64,000 nucleotides of DNA from Paraburkholderia sp. GTDB taxonomy: Bacteria; Pseudomonadota; Gammaproteobacteria; Burkholderiales; Burkholderiaceae. The notes under the pieces were generated by a model. The model was not told the origin of the DNA, ran no database searches, and saw only the letters and a list, made by a program, of their open reading frames with translations. The DNA lies in contig NZ_JAPWKB010000003.1 in the NCBI RefSeq assembly GCF_028283785.1, forward strand, positions 47,211-111,210. The letters are read 5' to 3'. The stretch's first letter is position 1. Each line of letters starts with the position of its first letter. The translations under genes were made by a program, and so were the position numbers. Positions 7,975-18,491 of this stretch are shown here, one piece after another.

Positions 7975-8883
7975 ATGCTCCGCTTCAGACAGATCGAAGC
8001 CTTCCGTTGTGTCATGACAACCGGCACCAGTGTCAGCGCAGCGCAGAAGATGCACGTGACGCAACCGGCGATCAGCCGACTCGTCGCGGACCTCGAAGCG
8101 TACGTTGGATTCCGACTTTTCAATCGCGTCAAAGGCAGACTCGAACCTACCGAGGCTGGCCGACGTTTCTACCTGTCTGTCGAAGAGAATTTTCTTGGGC
8201 TGGAACGGCTCAAGCAGGTCGCGGACTCGATTCGCAGCGAGGTCAGCGAAGGCTTGACGGTTGCGTGTTTGCCGGTGATCGCGTCGACCTTGCTGCCACC
8301 GGTGCTAAGCGCCTTTTACGCGGAAACCGACGACATCACCGTGCAGGTCGAATCGGTGAAAGTGCCTGACGTCCTTTCGAAACTGCAAAATCATACGGTC
8401 GATGTCGCGTTGAGCATTGCGTTCGCGGCAGCGCCCGGCATCGAGGTCGAACCGCTGATCAGCATGCCGGCGTTGTGCGCGATGCCCGCGGATCATCCGC
8501 TCGCGACTCGCAGCGTCGTGCATCCGCAAGATCTCGAAAACGAACGGATGATCGGCTGGATGCCGAATTCGCACCATACGTACGAGCTCGAACTGGCGCT
8601 GTTCAAATCGAACACGTCGCGTCCGCGTTATACCGTCGTGACCGACACGGCCCACACCCGCTATGCGATGGTCGCGCACGGACTCGGGCTCTCGGTGGTC
8701 GAGCCGTTCGCATCGAAAGTCTGGCGCGCGCACAACATCGTTGTGCGGCCTTTCGAGTCGCCCGTGCGCTACGATTATGTGATCGCCTATCCCCGCACGA
8801 GTCTTCGCTCCGATGTCGTCGCGAGCTTCCGCAAGTCGGCGCTGAAGGTGATTGCCGAATACGACTTCGGCATCGAAACTTAG
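7975..8883 (+). CDS. LysR-type transcriptional regulator
   Basis: A 302-residue LysR protein. Residues 1-60 form the winged helix (LRFRQIEAFRCVMTTGTSVS, AAQKMHVTQPAISRLVADLE), and the rest is the periplasmic-binding-like effector domain. The overall character resembles the OccR/NocR-like subgroup that senses opines and amino-acid derivatives, but that assignment is tentative. It converges on an OprD-type porin gene across a strong hairpin, so it is not in the porin operon. The nearest candidate targets are the porin and the oligopeptide transporter. Confidence 0.9.
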   Translation: MLRFRQIEAFRCVMTTGTSVSAAQKMHVTQPAISRLVADLEAYVGFRLFNRVKGRLEPTEAGRRFYLSVEENFLGLERLKQVADSIRSEVSEGLTVACLPVIASTLLPPVLSAFYAETDDITVQVESVKVPDVLSKLQNHTVDVALSIAFAAAPGIEVEPLISMPALCAMPADHPLATRSVVHPQDLENERMIGWMPNSHHTYELELALFKSNTSRPRYTVVTDTAHTRYAMVAHGLGLSVVEPFASKVWRAHNIVVRPFESPVRYDYVIAYPRTSLRSDVVASFRKSALKVIAEYDFGIET

Positions 8884-8913
8884 CCCGCCAAACGCAAATC
8901 GAGCGGTGCACAC

Positions 8914-8947
8914 GAGGTCATTCCAGCGCGCTGGAATGACCTCTTTT
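8914..8947 (+). terminator. Intrinsic terminator between LysR and the porin gene
   Basis: A perfect 30-bp palindrome: arm GAGGTCATTCCAGCG (8914-8928) and its exact complement (8929-8943), followed by TTTT. On the plus strand this ends the LysR transcript. On the minus strand the hairpin is present without a good T run, so it may only partly serve the convergent porin gene. Confidence 0.85.
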
Positions 8948-8966
8948 CGTTCAGATGTTCAGACGC

Positions 8967-10415
8967 TCAGAAGAACTTGAACGGCATATTGACCGTCAGG
9001 CGATATTCCTGGCTGGTCGTGTCCGAGTAGTACGTCGAGCCGACGTGCCATGCCGCGAACAGCGAAACCTTGGTGCCCTTGAACCTACCGCTTTGCACCT
9101 TGTACGACGGCATAAAGCCGATCTCGTGATGGCGGCCCTGAATGTAGCTGCCGTTCTTCCAGTACAGGTCGTGATAGGTCGCGCTCGACGATGCATTCTC
9201 CGACGCACCCGCCGACGCGTTCGCGCCCCATCCCGTCACTGCCCACAGCATCGCCTTGAAACCCGGCAAGCCCGCCTGATCGCCGTAGAAGGTGTAGCGC
9301 AATTGCAGCGACTGTTCGTGCGGCGCGTTGTAGTCGACGTCCATCGAGTTCGCGAGATACACGCCATTGGTCTGGTTCACGTAGTCGAAGAACTGGTTGC
9401 CCAGGATCTTCTGATACGCGACCAGCACTTCGCTAAAGCCGTGCTGCGCCGAAAGCGACAGACTGTATGCGTTACTGTCGATCGGGCCTTGACGGTTCTC
9501 GCCGTCGCCGCGCGTCGCGTACAGATTCGCGAGACCGGTCCATTTGATCGTGTTCACACTGCCGATGCTATCGGTCACCGAACCGTAGTATTGCTTCCAC
9601 ACGTCTTGCGCCTGATCCGCATACAGCGAAGCCGTGCCGTTCTCGCTGAAATTCCAGTTGCCGCCGAACCACGTCAAGCGGTCGAATTGCGTTCCGCCGT
9701 AACTGGTGCTCAATTTCTGCAGATAGTCGGTGCCGCGCGCGCGAACCGCGTCGAAGCTACCGGCATCCAGCGACAGCGAACTCCATTCGTTGCTGGTCAT
9801 CGTAATGCCGCGGAAAGTCGGCGGCAGCGCGCGGTTGTCGTGCGGTTCGACGAACGGATTCGTGACTATCTGCTCACCGTAACGCACCACGGTTTCGGAG
9901 ATCCGCGCCTTCACGTCGAAGATTCCCGGATACGCCCACGCCAGCTGGTTGGCGCCGTTGCCGGTCTTCGACACGTGCACCATGTTGCCCGCGCCGGTTC
10001 CGCCGTCGAGCTTGAGCGCGGCATACAGCGACGCATCGATACCGAAGCCGATCAGCCCTTTGGTGAAACCGGATTCATAGTTCAGCATCGCCGACTGCAC
10101 CCATGCATGACGACGCGCGGAACCCGTCACGTCCGCATAGTCCGAGTAATTGCGAAACAGCACGCTCAAATGACTATCCGCGATAAAGCCCTGGCTTTTC
10201 GCCTGGCTCGATACCTGGACGATTTGCGATGCGGTTTGAGCATCTTCCGCATTGACGACCGCATTCTTCGTTTCCGCTGCAGGCGACACGCCACCGGCAG
10301 CGACGGACGGCGTCGCGACTGGCGCGCCGGACTGCGGCCCGTTGTCGTCCGCGAACGCGGGTTGCATGGCTGCAAGCACACATGAAACAGCTACGGCGAT
10401 ACTGGTTTTGTTCAT
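8967..10415 (-). CDS. OprD-family outer-membrane porin
   Basis: A 482-residue precursor with a clear signal peptide (MNKTSIAVAVSCVLAAMQPA, cleavage after AFA). The mature chain starts with a Ser/Ala/Pro-rich segment, then OprD-like strands (FIADSHLSVLFRNYSDYADV, ARRHAWVQSAMLNYESGFTK, GLIGFGIDASLYAALKLDGG). It ends in phenylalanine, as outer-membrane beta barrels do. OprD-type porins admit basic amino acids, peptides or small carboxylates. It follows oppF by 178 bp on the same strand, so it may be the outer-membrane entry for the peptides taken by the ABC transporter. Confidence 0.9.
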   Translation of the reverse strand: MNKTSIAVAVSCVLAAMQPAFADDNGPQSGAPVATPSVAAGGVSPAAETKNAVVNAEDAQTASQIVQVSSQAKSQGFIADSHLSVLFRNYSDYADVTGSARRHAWVQSAMLNYESGFTKGLIGFGIDASLYAALKLDGGTGAGNMVHVSKTGNGANQLAWAYPGIFDVKARISETVVRYGEQIVTNPFVEPHDNRALPPTFRGITMTSNEWSSLSLDAGSFDAVRARGTDYLQKLSTSYGGTQFDRLTWFGGNWNFSENGTASLYADQAQDVWKQYYGSVTDSIGSVNTIKWTGLANLYATRGDGENRQGPIDSNAYSLSLSAQHGFSEVLVAYQKILGNQFFDYVNQTNGVYLANSMDVDYNAPHEQSLQLRYTFYGDQAGLPGFKAMLWAVTGWGANASAGASENASSSATYHDLYWKNGSYIQGRHHEIGFMPSYKVQSGRFKGTKVSLFAAWHVGSTYYSDTTSQEYRLTVNMPFKFF

Positions 10416-10593
10416 CGCTGGATCCCGAGATCGTTTTTTTGGTGAAACCGGCTATGACTGCGGATCGCGTCCCTGCCGGAACGAGGCGCGAACGGTCCCC
10501 TCGCCTTGCGGACCAGGCAGGGCGAAAAGTGCAACGAGAAAATTCGGAGAAACCGGCCCGGGTATCAGGAAACCGGTTCACGCACGAGCGGCG
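10416..10593. other. Spacer between oppF and the porin gene with three GAAACCGG repeats
   Basis: The octamer GAAACCGG occurs at 10444-10451, 10549-10556 and 10569-10576. The last two are in the same orientation and 20 bp apart, two helical turns, which could be a tandem binding site. The porin promoter must lie here if it is not only read through from opp. No terminator was recognised. Confidence 0.35.
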
Positions 10594-11587
10594 TCATAGA
10601 TGAATGCACGCAGCCGAGCCGCTGTCGCGGCGGGGCCGCAGCGCCGGGCGCGCGTCGGCGCAACGGGCTTCGGCCTGCGGACAGCGGGTGCGAAACACGC
10701 AGCCGCTGGGCGGAGAAATCGGACTGGGAATATCGCCGCTGAGTATCTGCACGACCTTCGCGCGCTCGACCGCCGGATCGGGCACCGGCACCGCCGACAG
10801 CAACGCGCGCGTATACGGATGGCTCGGCGCGTCATACAGATCGCGCTTGTTTGCCAGCTCCATCACGCGGCCCAGATACATCACGAGCACGCGATCCGAG
10901 ATATGGCGGACCACGGCGAGATCGTGTGCAATGAAAATCACGGCAAGACCGAGTTCGGCTTGCAAGGTCTTGAGCAGATTGACGATCTGCGCCTGCACCG
11001 ACACGTCGAGCGCGGACACCGGCTCGTCGCAGACGATCAGCTTCGGTTCGACGATCAGCGCACGCGCAATGCCGATCCGCTGACACTGACCACCCGAGAA
11101 CTCGTGCGCGTAGCGGTTGATCATGTCGTCGCGCAGGCTCACTTTCGCCATGATCGCGCGGGTGCGGCGCAGCGTTTCGTCGCGCGACAGACCCGGCATA
11201 TGCACCTTCAACGGCTCCGCGATCAGCTGACCGACCGTCATGCGCGGATCGAGCGACGCGAGCGGATCCTGAAAAATCATCTGCGCGTCGGCGCGCAGGC
11301 TTTGCCATTGCTGCCGGTTCGCGTGTCGTCCGACCGGCATCTCGCGGCCCATCCAGTGAACCGTGCCCGATTGCACGGCCACCAGGTTGAGGACCGCGCG
11401 CGCCAGCGTGGACTTGCCGCAACCCGACTCACCGACGATCGACAGCGTCTCACCGGGATGCACGTCGAAGCTCACGTTATCGACGGCCGTCAGCGTGCGG
11501 GCGCGCGACCACGGCAGGCGTTTCTTGTCGGCGACCTTGAACTGGACGCATAGATCGCGCACCGACAGCAGCGGCGTATCGCGGACA

Positions 11588-11595
<8 letters not shown>
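10594..11595 (-). CDS. oppF: Oligopeptide/dipeptide ABC transporter ATP-binding protein, OppF/DppF type
   Basis: A 333-residue ABC ATPase with Walker A (GESGCGKST, about residue 58), Q loop ([11 protein letters not shown]), signature ([16 protein letters not shown]) and Walker B ([12 protein letters not shown]). The C-terminal oligopeptide/dipeptide extension carries the cysteine-rich [14 protein letters not shown] segment typical of OppF/DppF. Its start overlaps the end of oppD by eight bases. It pairs with OppD to power import of peptides through OppBC. Confidence 0.93.
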
Positions 11596-12640
<1,045 letters not shown>

Positions 12641-12644
12641 GGTG

Positions 12645-13556
12645 TCACCGGTCCTTCGGATCGAACGCGTCGCGCAGACCGTCGCCGATAAAATTGATGC
12701 AGTAAAGCGCGATGGACAGCAAAGCGGCCGGGAACAGCATCAGCCACGGCGATGCTTCCATCACGCCGGTGCCGTCCTGGATCAGCACGCCCCAGCTCGT
12801 CATCGGTTCCTGCACGCCGAGCCCGAGAAACGACAGCACGGATTCCGTGAGAATCACGTTCGGCACGGTCACGGTCGTGTAGATCACGACGATGCCGAGC
12901 AGATTCGGCACGACGTGACGCGCAATGATCGCGGGCGTCGAGACGCCGATGCTGCGCGCTGCCTCGATGTACTCCTTCGAGCGGATCGCCAGCGTCTGTC
13001 CGCGCACCACGCGCGCCATGTCCATCCACGAAAACGCGGTGATCGTCAGCACCACGAGGCCGAAATCGCGGCCGAGCAACGTGACCATCAGGATCGCGAT
13101 CAGCAGATACGGCACCGCGTACATCATGTCGACGATGCGCATCATCGCGTTATCGACACGGCCGCCGACGAAGCCGGCCACCGCGCCCCAGAACACGCCG
13201 AGCAGCACCGACGTCAGCGTTGCGACCGCGCCGATACCGAGCGACACACGCCCGCCGATCAGCGTGCGCACCAGCAGGTCGCGGCCGAGTTCGTCGGTGC
13301 CGAACAGATGCATGCCCGCGAGCGTGGGCGGCGTGCTGGTCGCGGACCAGTCGGTGGCGTCGAACGCATTCGGCAGCAACCACGGCCCGACCACGCACGC
13401 AATCACGATCAACACGAGCAGAACGGTCGATACGATCGCCGCGCGGTTGCGCAGGAAACGCCGTCCGGCGTCCTGCCAGGGGCTGCGCGCGGCCACGGAC
13501 GCGGCGCTCAGGGCGGCCGCGAGCGGCGCGATGGAATCGCGCTGGGTTCTCAACAT
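12645..13556 (-). CDS. oppC: Oligopeptide/dipeptide ABC transporter permease, OppC type
   Basis: A 303-residue inner-membrane permease. The N-terminal cytoplasmic tail and first helix are followed by a periplasmic loop containing HLFGTDELGRDLLVR, a hallmark of OppC/DppC. The EAA coupling loop reads EAARSIGVSTPAIIARHVVPN. Six membrane segments are apparent. It begins 13 bases after oppB. Confidence 0.93.
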   Translation of the reverse strand: MLRTQRDSIAPLAAALSAASVAARSPWQDAGRRFLRNRAAIVSTVLLVLIVIACVVGPWLLPNAFDATDWSATSTPPTLAGMHLFGTDELGRDLLVRTLIGGRVSLGIGAVATLTSVLLGVFWGAVAGFVGGRVDNAMMRIVDMMYAVPYLLIAILMVTLLGRDFGLVVLTITAFSWMDMARVVRGQTLAIRSKEYIEAARSIGVSTPAIIARHVVPNLLGIVVIYTTVTVPNVILTESVLSFLGLGVQEPMTSWGVLIQDGTGVMEASPWLMLFPAALLSIALYCINFIGDGLRDAFDPKDR

Positions 13557-13569
13557 GGAGGCCTCGGAA

Positions 13570-14490
13570 TCAGTAACGGATTTTCGGATCGAGCGCCGCG
13601 TAGGCGAGATCGACCAGCAGGTTCAGCACAACGGAGACGACCGTGACCAGCACGACGAGACCGAGCACCAGCGTGTAGTCGCGATTGCCCGCGCCATTGA
13701 CGATCAGCTTGCCGAGACCCGGCAGCGAGAACACCGATTCGGTGACGACCGCGGCGGTGATCGACGCGATCGCGAGCGGGCCGATCACCGACACCACCGG
13801 CAGCAGCATCGGCCGCAACGCATGGCGCATCACGATCGTGCGGCGCGGCAGGCCTTTGGCGCGTGCCGTGCGGATAAAGCCGGCGTTCATCACTTCGATC
13901 AGACTGGCGCGCGTCACGCGGCCGATGGTCGCCATCGAGATCAGCGTGAGCAAGGTCACCGGCAACACCATGAAACGCGGGTCGTAGCCGTTCCAGCCGC
14001 CGGCGGGCAGCCATTTCAGCTTGATCGCGAACAGCAGGATCAGCACCGGTCCAATCACGAACGACGGCACCACACTGCCGAAGTTGCTGATCAGCATCAG
14101 CAGATAGTCGGCCGGGCTGTTGCGGTACAACGCCGCGATCATGCCGAGCGCCACGCCGAGGATTACCGCGAGCACCATCGAAATTCCGCCGACCATCAGC
14201 GAGACCGGTAATGCGCTGCGCACGAGATCGTCGACTTTCCAGTCGGCGTAACGGAACGACGCACCGAGGTCGCCGTGCAGCAGATCGCGCAGATAGAACA
14301 GATACTGCTTCCACAGCGGATCGTTCAGGTGATATTTGGCCTGCAGATTGGCCAGTACTTCAGCAGGAATCTTGCGTTCGGTGTCGAACGGGCCACCGGG
14401 CGTGAAATGCAGCAGCAGATAACACACCGTGATGACGAGCAAAAGCGTGGGCAGCGTCAGCAGGACGCGCCGCAAAGTGTAAGTCCACAT
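13570..14490 (-). CDS. oppB: Oligopeptide/dipeptide ABC transporter permease, OppB type
   Basis: A 306-residue permease starting MWTYTLRRVLLTLPTLLLVI at 14490. A longer open frame exists upstream but begins with unrelated sequence. The first helix, the FTPGGPF loop and the EAA region (TARAKGLPRRTIVMRHALRP) match OppB/DppB. It forms the channel with OppC. It lies 132 bp downstream of oppA, a common spacing that often hides a partial terminator giving extra binding protein. Confidence 0.93.
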   Translation of the reverse strand: MWTYTLRRVLLTLPTLLLVITVCYLLLHFTPGGPFDTERKIPAEVLANLQAKYHLNDPLWKQYLFYLRDLLHGDLGASFRYADWKVDDLVRSALPVSLMVGGISMVLAVILGVALGMIAALYRNSPADYLLMLISNFGSVVPSFVIGPVLILLFAIKLKWLPAGGWNGYDPRFMVLPVTLLTLISMATIGRVTRASLIEVMNAGFIRTARAKGLPRRTIVMRHALRPMLLPVVSVIGPLAIASITAAVVTESVFSLPGLGKLIVNGAGNRDYTLVLGLVVLVTVVSVVLNLLVDLAYAALDPKIRY

Positions 14491-14622
14491 GCAGGTTCTC
14501 TCGTTCGTGCCGTCACGCGCGCCGGTTACCGGATAGATAACGATGCGTCGCGAGCGGGCACGTGTGCATTGAGCCTGTTGCGCGCGGCATCCGGTCGGGA
14601 CGCCGCGCACATCGGGTCGATG

Positions 14623-16251
14623 TCAGTGCTTGATGATGTACAGGTCTTCGGTGCGGAAGCGGTCCATTGCATTCTTCTCCGAGTAGCCGCCCACATAAGG
14701 CTTCACGAGTCGCACGAGGCTGTATTGCAGCATCGGGATCATCGGATAGTCGTCCATCGCCAGCTTCGCCGCTTGCGTCAGCAGCCGCTTGCGCTCGACC
14801 GGGTCCGACGCATCGTTGCCCTTCCGGATCAACGCATCGACCGCGGGGTTGCAGTTGCGGTCGTCGTTCTGCACGGAATTGCACTGCAACAGCGTGAGGA
14901 ACGTGTTCGCGTCGTTGTAGTCGGCGTTCCAGCCGTCGCGCGAAATCTGGAAGTTGCCTTCATGGCGCTTCTTCAGCAGCACCTTGAATTCCATCGCGTC
15001 GAGCGACGTGGCGATACCCAGCTTGGTCTTCCATTCCGATGCGACGAACAGCGCCATCTTCTTGTGATATTCGCTGGTGTTGTAGTCGAAATGCAGTGTC
15101 GTGCCCGGCTTCACGCCAGCCTCGGCGAGCAGCTTGCGCGCCTCGGCGACGCGTAGGTCCATCGGCCACGATGCCCAGTCATAGGCGATCGGGTCGGCAC
15201 CCTGGATGCCGTACGGAATGATGCTGTATGCCGGGCGCTGGCCGTCGGCCATCACCTTCACCGACAGCACGTCGCGGTCGATCACCATGCTCAGCGCCTT
15301 GCGCACGCGCACGTCTTTCAGCAGCGGGTCCTGATTGTTCAGCGCGTAATAGCGGATCGCGAGGATCGAGCCGTTGCGGATATCTTTCGGGTACTGCTGT
15401 TTGTAGCGTGCATACGTGCCGGACGGCAACTGATACACCCAGTCGTTGTTACCCGACTCGTACAGCTTCACGTCGGTGTTCTCGTCTTCCACCGGCAGGT
15501 ACGTGACCTTGGTGATCGCCACCTGCGACGCATTCCAGTACTGCGGATTCTTCTCCAGCACCATCTTGTTGTTGACCTGCCAGTCCTTCAGCACATACGC
15601 GCCGTTATTGACCATATTGCCTGGCTTGACCCAGTCCTTGCCGAACTTGTCGACGGCGGGCTTGTAGACCGGACCGACGTTGCCGTACGACATCAACTCC
15701 GGCAGGAACGGCACCGGAAACGGCGTCTTGACGACGAGCGTGTGTGCATCAGGCGCGCTCACGCCGAGCGCCGTCACCGGCTTCTTGCCCGCGATGATGT
15801 CGTCGCCGTTCACGAAGAACGTGCCGAGCGTGCTCGCATACGGCGAGCCGGTTTTCGGATCGACGAGACGCTGGCAACCGTAGACGAAATCGGCCGCGAC
15901 CACCGGTGCGCCGTTCGACCACTTTGCATTGGCGCGCAGATGAAACACCCACGTGGTCGGGTCTTTCTGCTCCCACGACGACGCGACACCCGGCACGATC
16001 GAATTGTCCGGTGCGGTGGCCGTCAGCCCCTGGAACAGATCGCGCGACACATTGCTGCCGCCGACCGTCTCGACATTGGTCGGGTCGAGCGTTTCGATTT
16101 CCGAGCCGTTGTTGCGCGTCAATTCCTGCACGGCGGCGAGCGTGGTGCCGGGCGGCACGACAACGGCAAACGCGGTTGTCGATACGGTTGCGGCGGCGAG
16201 CAGGGACACCGCAACGACCGTGGCGCGTCGTGCGAAAGTGAGGGTGTGCAT
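14623..16251 (-). CDS. oppA: Periplasmic oligopeptide-binding protein
   Basis: A 542-residue SBP family 5 protein from ATG 16251 with AGGAGA upstream. The signal peptide is MHTLTFARRATVVAVSLLAA and on to AFA. The mature part has SBP5 features: IETLDPTNVE near the start, LFQGLTA, and a C-terminal ISRDGWNADYNDANTFLTLL region (QxxWxADYxDAxTFL) strongly like OppA/MppA. It delivers oligopeptides, possibly murein peptides, to OppBCDF. It is the first gene of the operon and its promoter is in the region upstream. Confidence 0.93.
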   Translation of the reverse strand: MHTLTFARRATVVAVSLLAAATVSTTAFAVVVPPGTTLAAVQELTRNNGSEIETLDPTNVETVGGSNVSRDLFQGLTATAPDNSIVPGVASSWEQKDPTTWVFHLRANAKWSNGAPVVAADFVYGCQRLVDPKTGSPYASTLGTFFVNGDDIIAGKKPVTALGVSAPDAHTLVVKTPFPVPFLPELMSYGNVGPVYKPAVDKFGKDWVKPGNMVNNGAYVLKDWQVNNKMVLEKNPQYWNASQVAITKVTYLPVEDENTDVKLYESGNNDWVYQLPSGTYARYKQQYPKDIRNGSILAIRYYALNNQDPLLKDVRVRKALSMVIDRDVLSVKVMADGQRPAYSIIPYGIQGADPIAYDWASWPMDLRVAEARKLLAEAGVKPGTTLHFDYNTSEYHKKMALFVASEWKTKLGIATSLDAMEFKVLLKKRHEGNFQISRDGWNADYNDANTFLTLLQCNSVQNDDRNCNPAVDALIRKGNDASDPVERKRLLTQAAKLAMDDYPMIPMLQYSLVRLVKPYVGGYSEKNAMDRFRTEDLYIIKH

Positions 16252-16749
16252 TGTGGGCTTCTCCTGTTGCATCGCGCATGCCGGACTCACCGCTCACGGT
16301 GCGAAATGATCCTGCACGACGACTTTGTATTGACGATCGACGCATCGCAGACGCACGATAAATGCGTCGTCAAGAAGGCCGGTTTGTTATGTCGACGTGA
16401 GTGTTCCAGACCAATTTCGCCTCAACCACTGACATTTCCTTATAAGCCATACGCAATCCGTATAGGCGTCACAAAGCGACCAGGCGCAAGATTACCGTTG
16501 CTTGTCCCGCGTTACGAATGCTTCGCCCAGGTAAGCTACGGTGCAGCCCGATGATGCGTCGCGCGAACGCGCGCGCCCGTCCCGTCCGGCGTGGATCGGC
16601 GTGCGGGAATGACAAAACTGAACAGTCTGGAGAAGTGCTAGAAGAAGCGCGCCGGTCGACGGCGCTGGGGAGTCAAACGTGACCTGCTAACGAACGCATA
16701 CGCGTGTGTGGCCAAGGTGTCAAAGCGTGTCGCAGTGAGTCACAACGCT
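16252..16749. other. Intergenic region upstream of oppA
   Basis: About 500 bp between the oppA start and the end of an unknown small gene. The part nearest oppA (16310-16480) is AT-richer and probably holds its promoter and control sites. The distal 200 bp are GC-rich. No palindrome, terminator or RNA gene stands out. Confidence 0.4.
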
Positions 16750-17091
16750 TCACAGTGCGTCCTCGCAGAGCGCCATCATCTTCTTGACCATGGTGCTCGC
16801 TTCGTTGAGTTCCAGTTCGCTCGTGAACAGCGCCTGCACGCTCGACAGCCGGACGGCGACGCCCGCGTCCAGCAAATCCTGGCTCGCGATTTTCAGCGCG
16901 AGCTGTCCGATTCGCACACGGTCGAGCCAGTGCATTTTCACGTGGGCCTTGACAAGCCAGGCACGACAACACTGCACGACGTGATCGACCCGCCATTCGC
17001 CGGACAGCGCATACGACGCGGCGGCAATGGCGACGAGAAAACAGAGCAGATCGGGACGCGCGCTGCTGGGTTCGACAAATTCACGTTTCAT
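16750..17091 (-). CDS. Small hypothetical protein
   Basis: About 113 residues from ATG 17091 (MKREFVEPSSARPDLLCFLV). A start at 17139 would add 16 residues. The composition is protein-like, with a hydrophobic stretch near residues 14-25 and a helical C-terminus (STMVKKMMALCEDAL). No SD-like sequence precedes either start, and no known motif is visible. It may be a real orphan gene or a chance open frame. Confidence 0.4.
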   Translation of the reverse strand: MKREFVEPSSARPDLLCFLVAIAAASYALSGEWRVDHVVQCCRAWLVKAHVKMHWLDRVRIGQLALKIASQDLLDAGVAVRLSSVQALFTSELELNEASTMVKKMMALCEDAL

Positions 17092-17675
17092 GTTCGTCTT
17101 GAAGCCAGGAAATGAATCGACGTCAAAATATCTGGGCACGACCCGCTGAAATCAACCCTGCGACAGAATTATCGCGCGCAGGGAGATCGGGACGACACCA
17201 TGCCCGACCACCAATACCTTGGAAATAGTACTCATATTGACGGTCCGCGTGGGGCGAGACTGTCTTCTAGCGAATACAGCACGGTCATCGACAGTGCGTT
17301 TTTTTGCGGATCCGGCAAGAATTACATCCGTGCGACGTCACAGAGTCCCGATTTAAAAATCGCACTGACGACACTTGATAATCCGGCGAATTTTTCCTAT
17401 GTAAAGCGACGTCGTTCCCGTTCGCTCAACGAAAAAACGCACGCCGTCCTTGCGAACGGCATGCGTTTCGCTGCAAAACATCGCCGCGATGGCGCGTCTG
17501 CGCGTTAGAACAGTTGACGCAAGCGCACGCTCCCTGCCTGCGACAGATAGCCCGAACCAGTCGGCATACGACAAATACGCATTGACGTCGTCGGCGGCTT
17601 GCAATATGCCGCCGACTATCGTTACGCTGAAAGTATTTATTACCGCGTAAGGACTGACCGACTGACGACGCCCCG
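17092..17675. other. Intergenic region with a minus-strand terminator
   Basis: This 584-bp region is AT-richer than its neighbours. Open frames of about 100 codons exist on both strands, but neither has a credible start or protein-like composition, and the minus-strand one would read through the terminator at 17432-17468. Apart from that hairpin nothing was recognised. Confidence 0.45.
17432..17468 (-). terminator. Intrinsic terminator
   Basis: On the minus strand the stem AAACGCATGCCGT (17468-17456) pairs with ACGGCGTGCGTTT (17447-17435) with one G-T wobble and an 8-base loop, and runs into a six-T tract ending at 17432. It lies about 210 bases beyond the SDR stop, so the TetR-NmrA-SDR operon would have a long 3' tail unless another minus-strand transcript ends here. 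Confidence 0.8.
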
Positions 17676-18437
17676 TCAAACCCCAGGCAGCGGGTTGTCG
17701 ACGATCATCCGATTGAGGTAATCGACAACCGCATGCTCATTCGGCCCCGCGCCGTCGCGTAATTGCCGCCCTGCTTCCACGACAACCTCGGTCGTCGCCG
17801 TTTCAAGCAGCGCCATCGTTTCCGCAATGAAGGGTTCGAGTTGCATGGCGCGCGCGTCGCCGCTCTTGTAGACCAGATCGGTATCGACCCAAGGCGGCGC
17901 AATTTCCAGTACCTGAACATTCGTGCCGCGCAATGCAAAGCGCTGGGATAACGAATACGAGTGAATCGCCGCTTTCGTCGCCGAATAAAGCGCGGCCATC
18001 GACATTGGAATGTAGGCGACCACCGAACTATTGTTGATGATGACCGCTTCCGGCTGCTGCTTCAGATGCCCGATCAATGCGCCGCTGATCCGCACGGGAC
18101 CCAGCAGATTGGTGTTGATCAGGTGAACCGCTTGCGCGTCGTCGAGCGGGCCGGTGACATCGTCGAACGGCATGATTCCCGCGTTGTTGATCACGACGTT
18201 GAGTGCCGGATAGGTCGCAATCAGATGCGTCGTGACGCGCGCGATCTGATCCGGATCGCTGACGTCGAATTCAACGGCGTCGATACCCGGATTCGCTTTC
18301 GTCACTTCATCCAGCAAAGATCGACGTCGGCCGCCGATAATGACCTTGTTGCCTCTCGCGTGAAAAGCTTCAGCAAGTGCACGGCCAATACCCGAAGTCG
18401 CGCCGGTGATAAAAATCGTGTTTCCGCTCATCTTCAT
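17676..18437 (-). CDS. SDR-family oxidoreductase, DltE-like
   Basis: A 253-residue SDR with the cofactor motif ITGATSGIG, NNAG near residue 87, and the catalytic pattern S-x12-YSATK in NNSSVVAYIPMSMAALYSAT. The segment IMPFDDVTGPLDD and the C-terminal RMIVDNPLPGV resemble DltE-like SDRs of unknown substrate. It is the last of three genes downstream of a TetR regulator, 54 bp after an NmrA-like gene. The natural substrate is not apparent. Confidence 0.85.
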   Translation of the reverse strand: MKMSGNTIFITGATSGIGRALAEAFHARGNKVIIGGRRRSLLDEVTKANPGIDAVEFDVSDPDQIARVTTHLIATYPALNVVINNAGIMPFDDVTGPLDDAQAVHLINTNLLGPVRISGALIGHLKQQPEAVIINNSSVVAYIPMSMAALYSATKAAIHSYSLSQRFALRGTNVQVLEIAPPWVDTDLVYKSGDARAMQLEPFIAETMALLETATTEVVVEAGRQLRDGAGPNEHAVVDYLNRMIVDNPLPGV

Positions 18438-18491
18438 GATCTGTCTTCCTGTAAGGTCATTACGGCAAAAAAATCAGGTGGTATTCGACGA

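Noticed and set aside
17200..17508. A 102-codon frame on the plus strand
   Set aside because: Its composition is not protein-like and it crosses the minus-strand terminator.
17353..17679. A 108-codon frame on the minus strand
   Set aside because: It would read through a strong intrinsic terminator and has no SD-like sequence.
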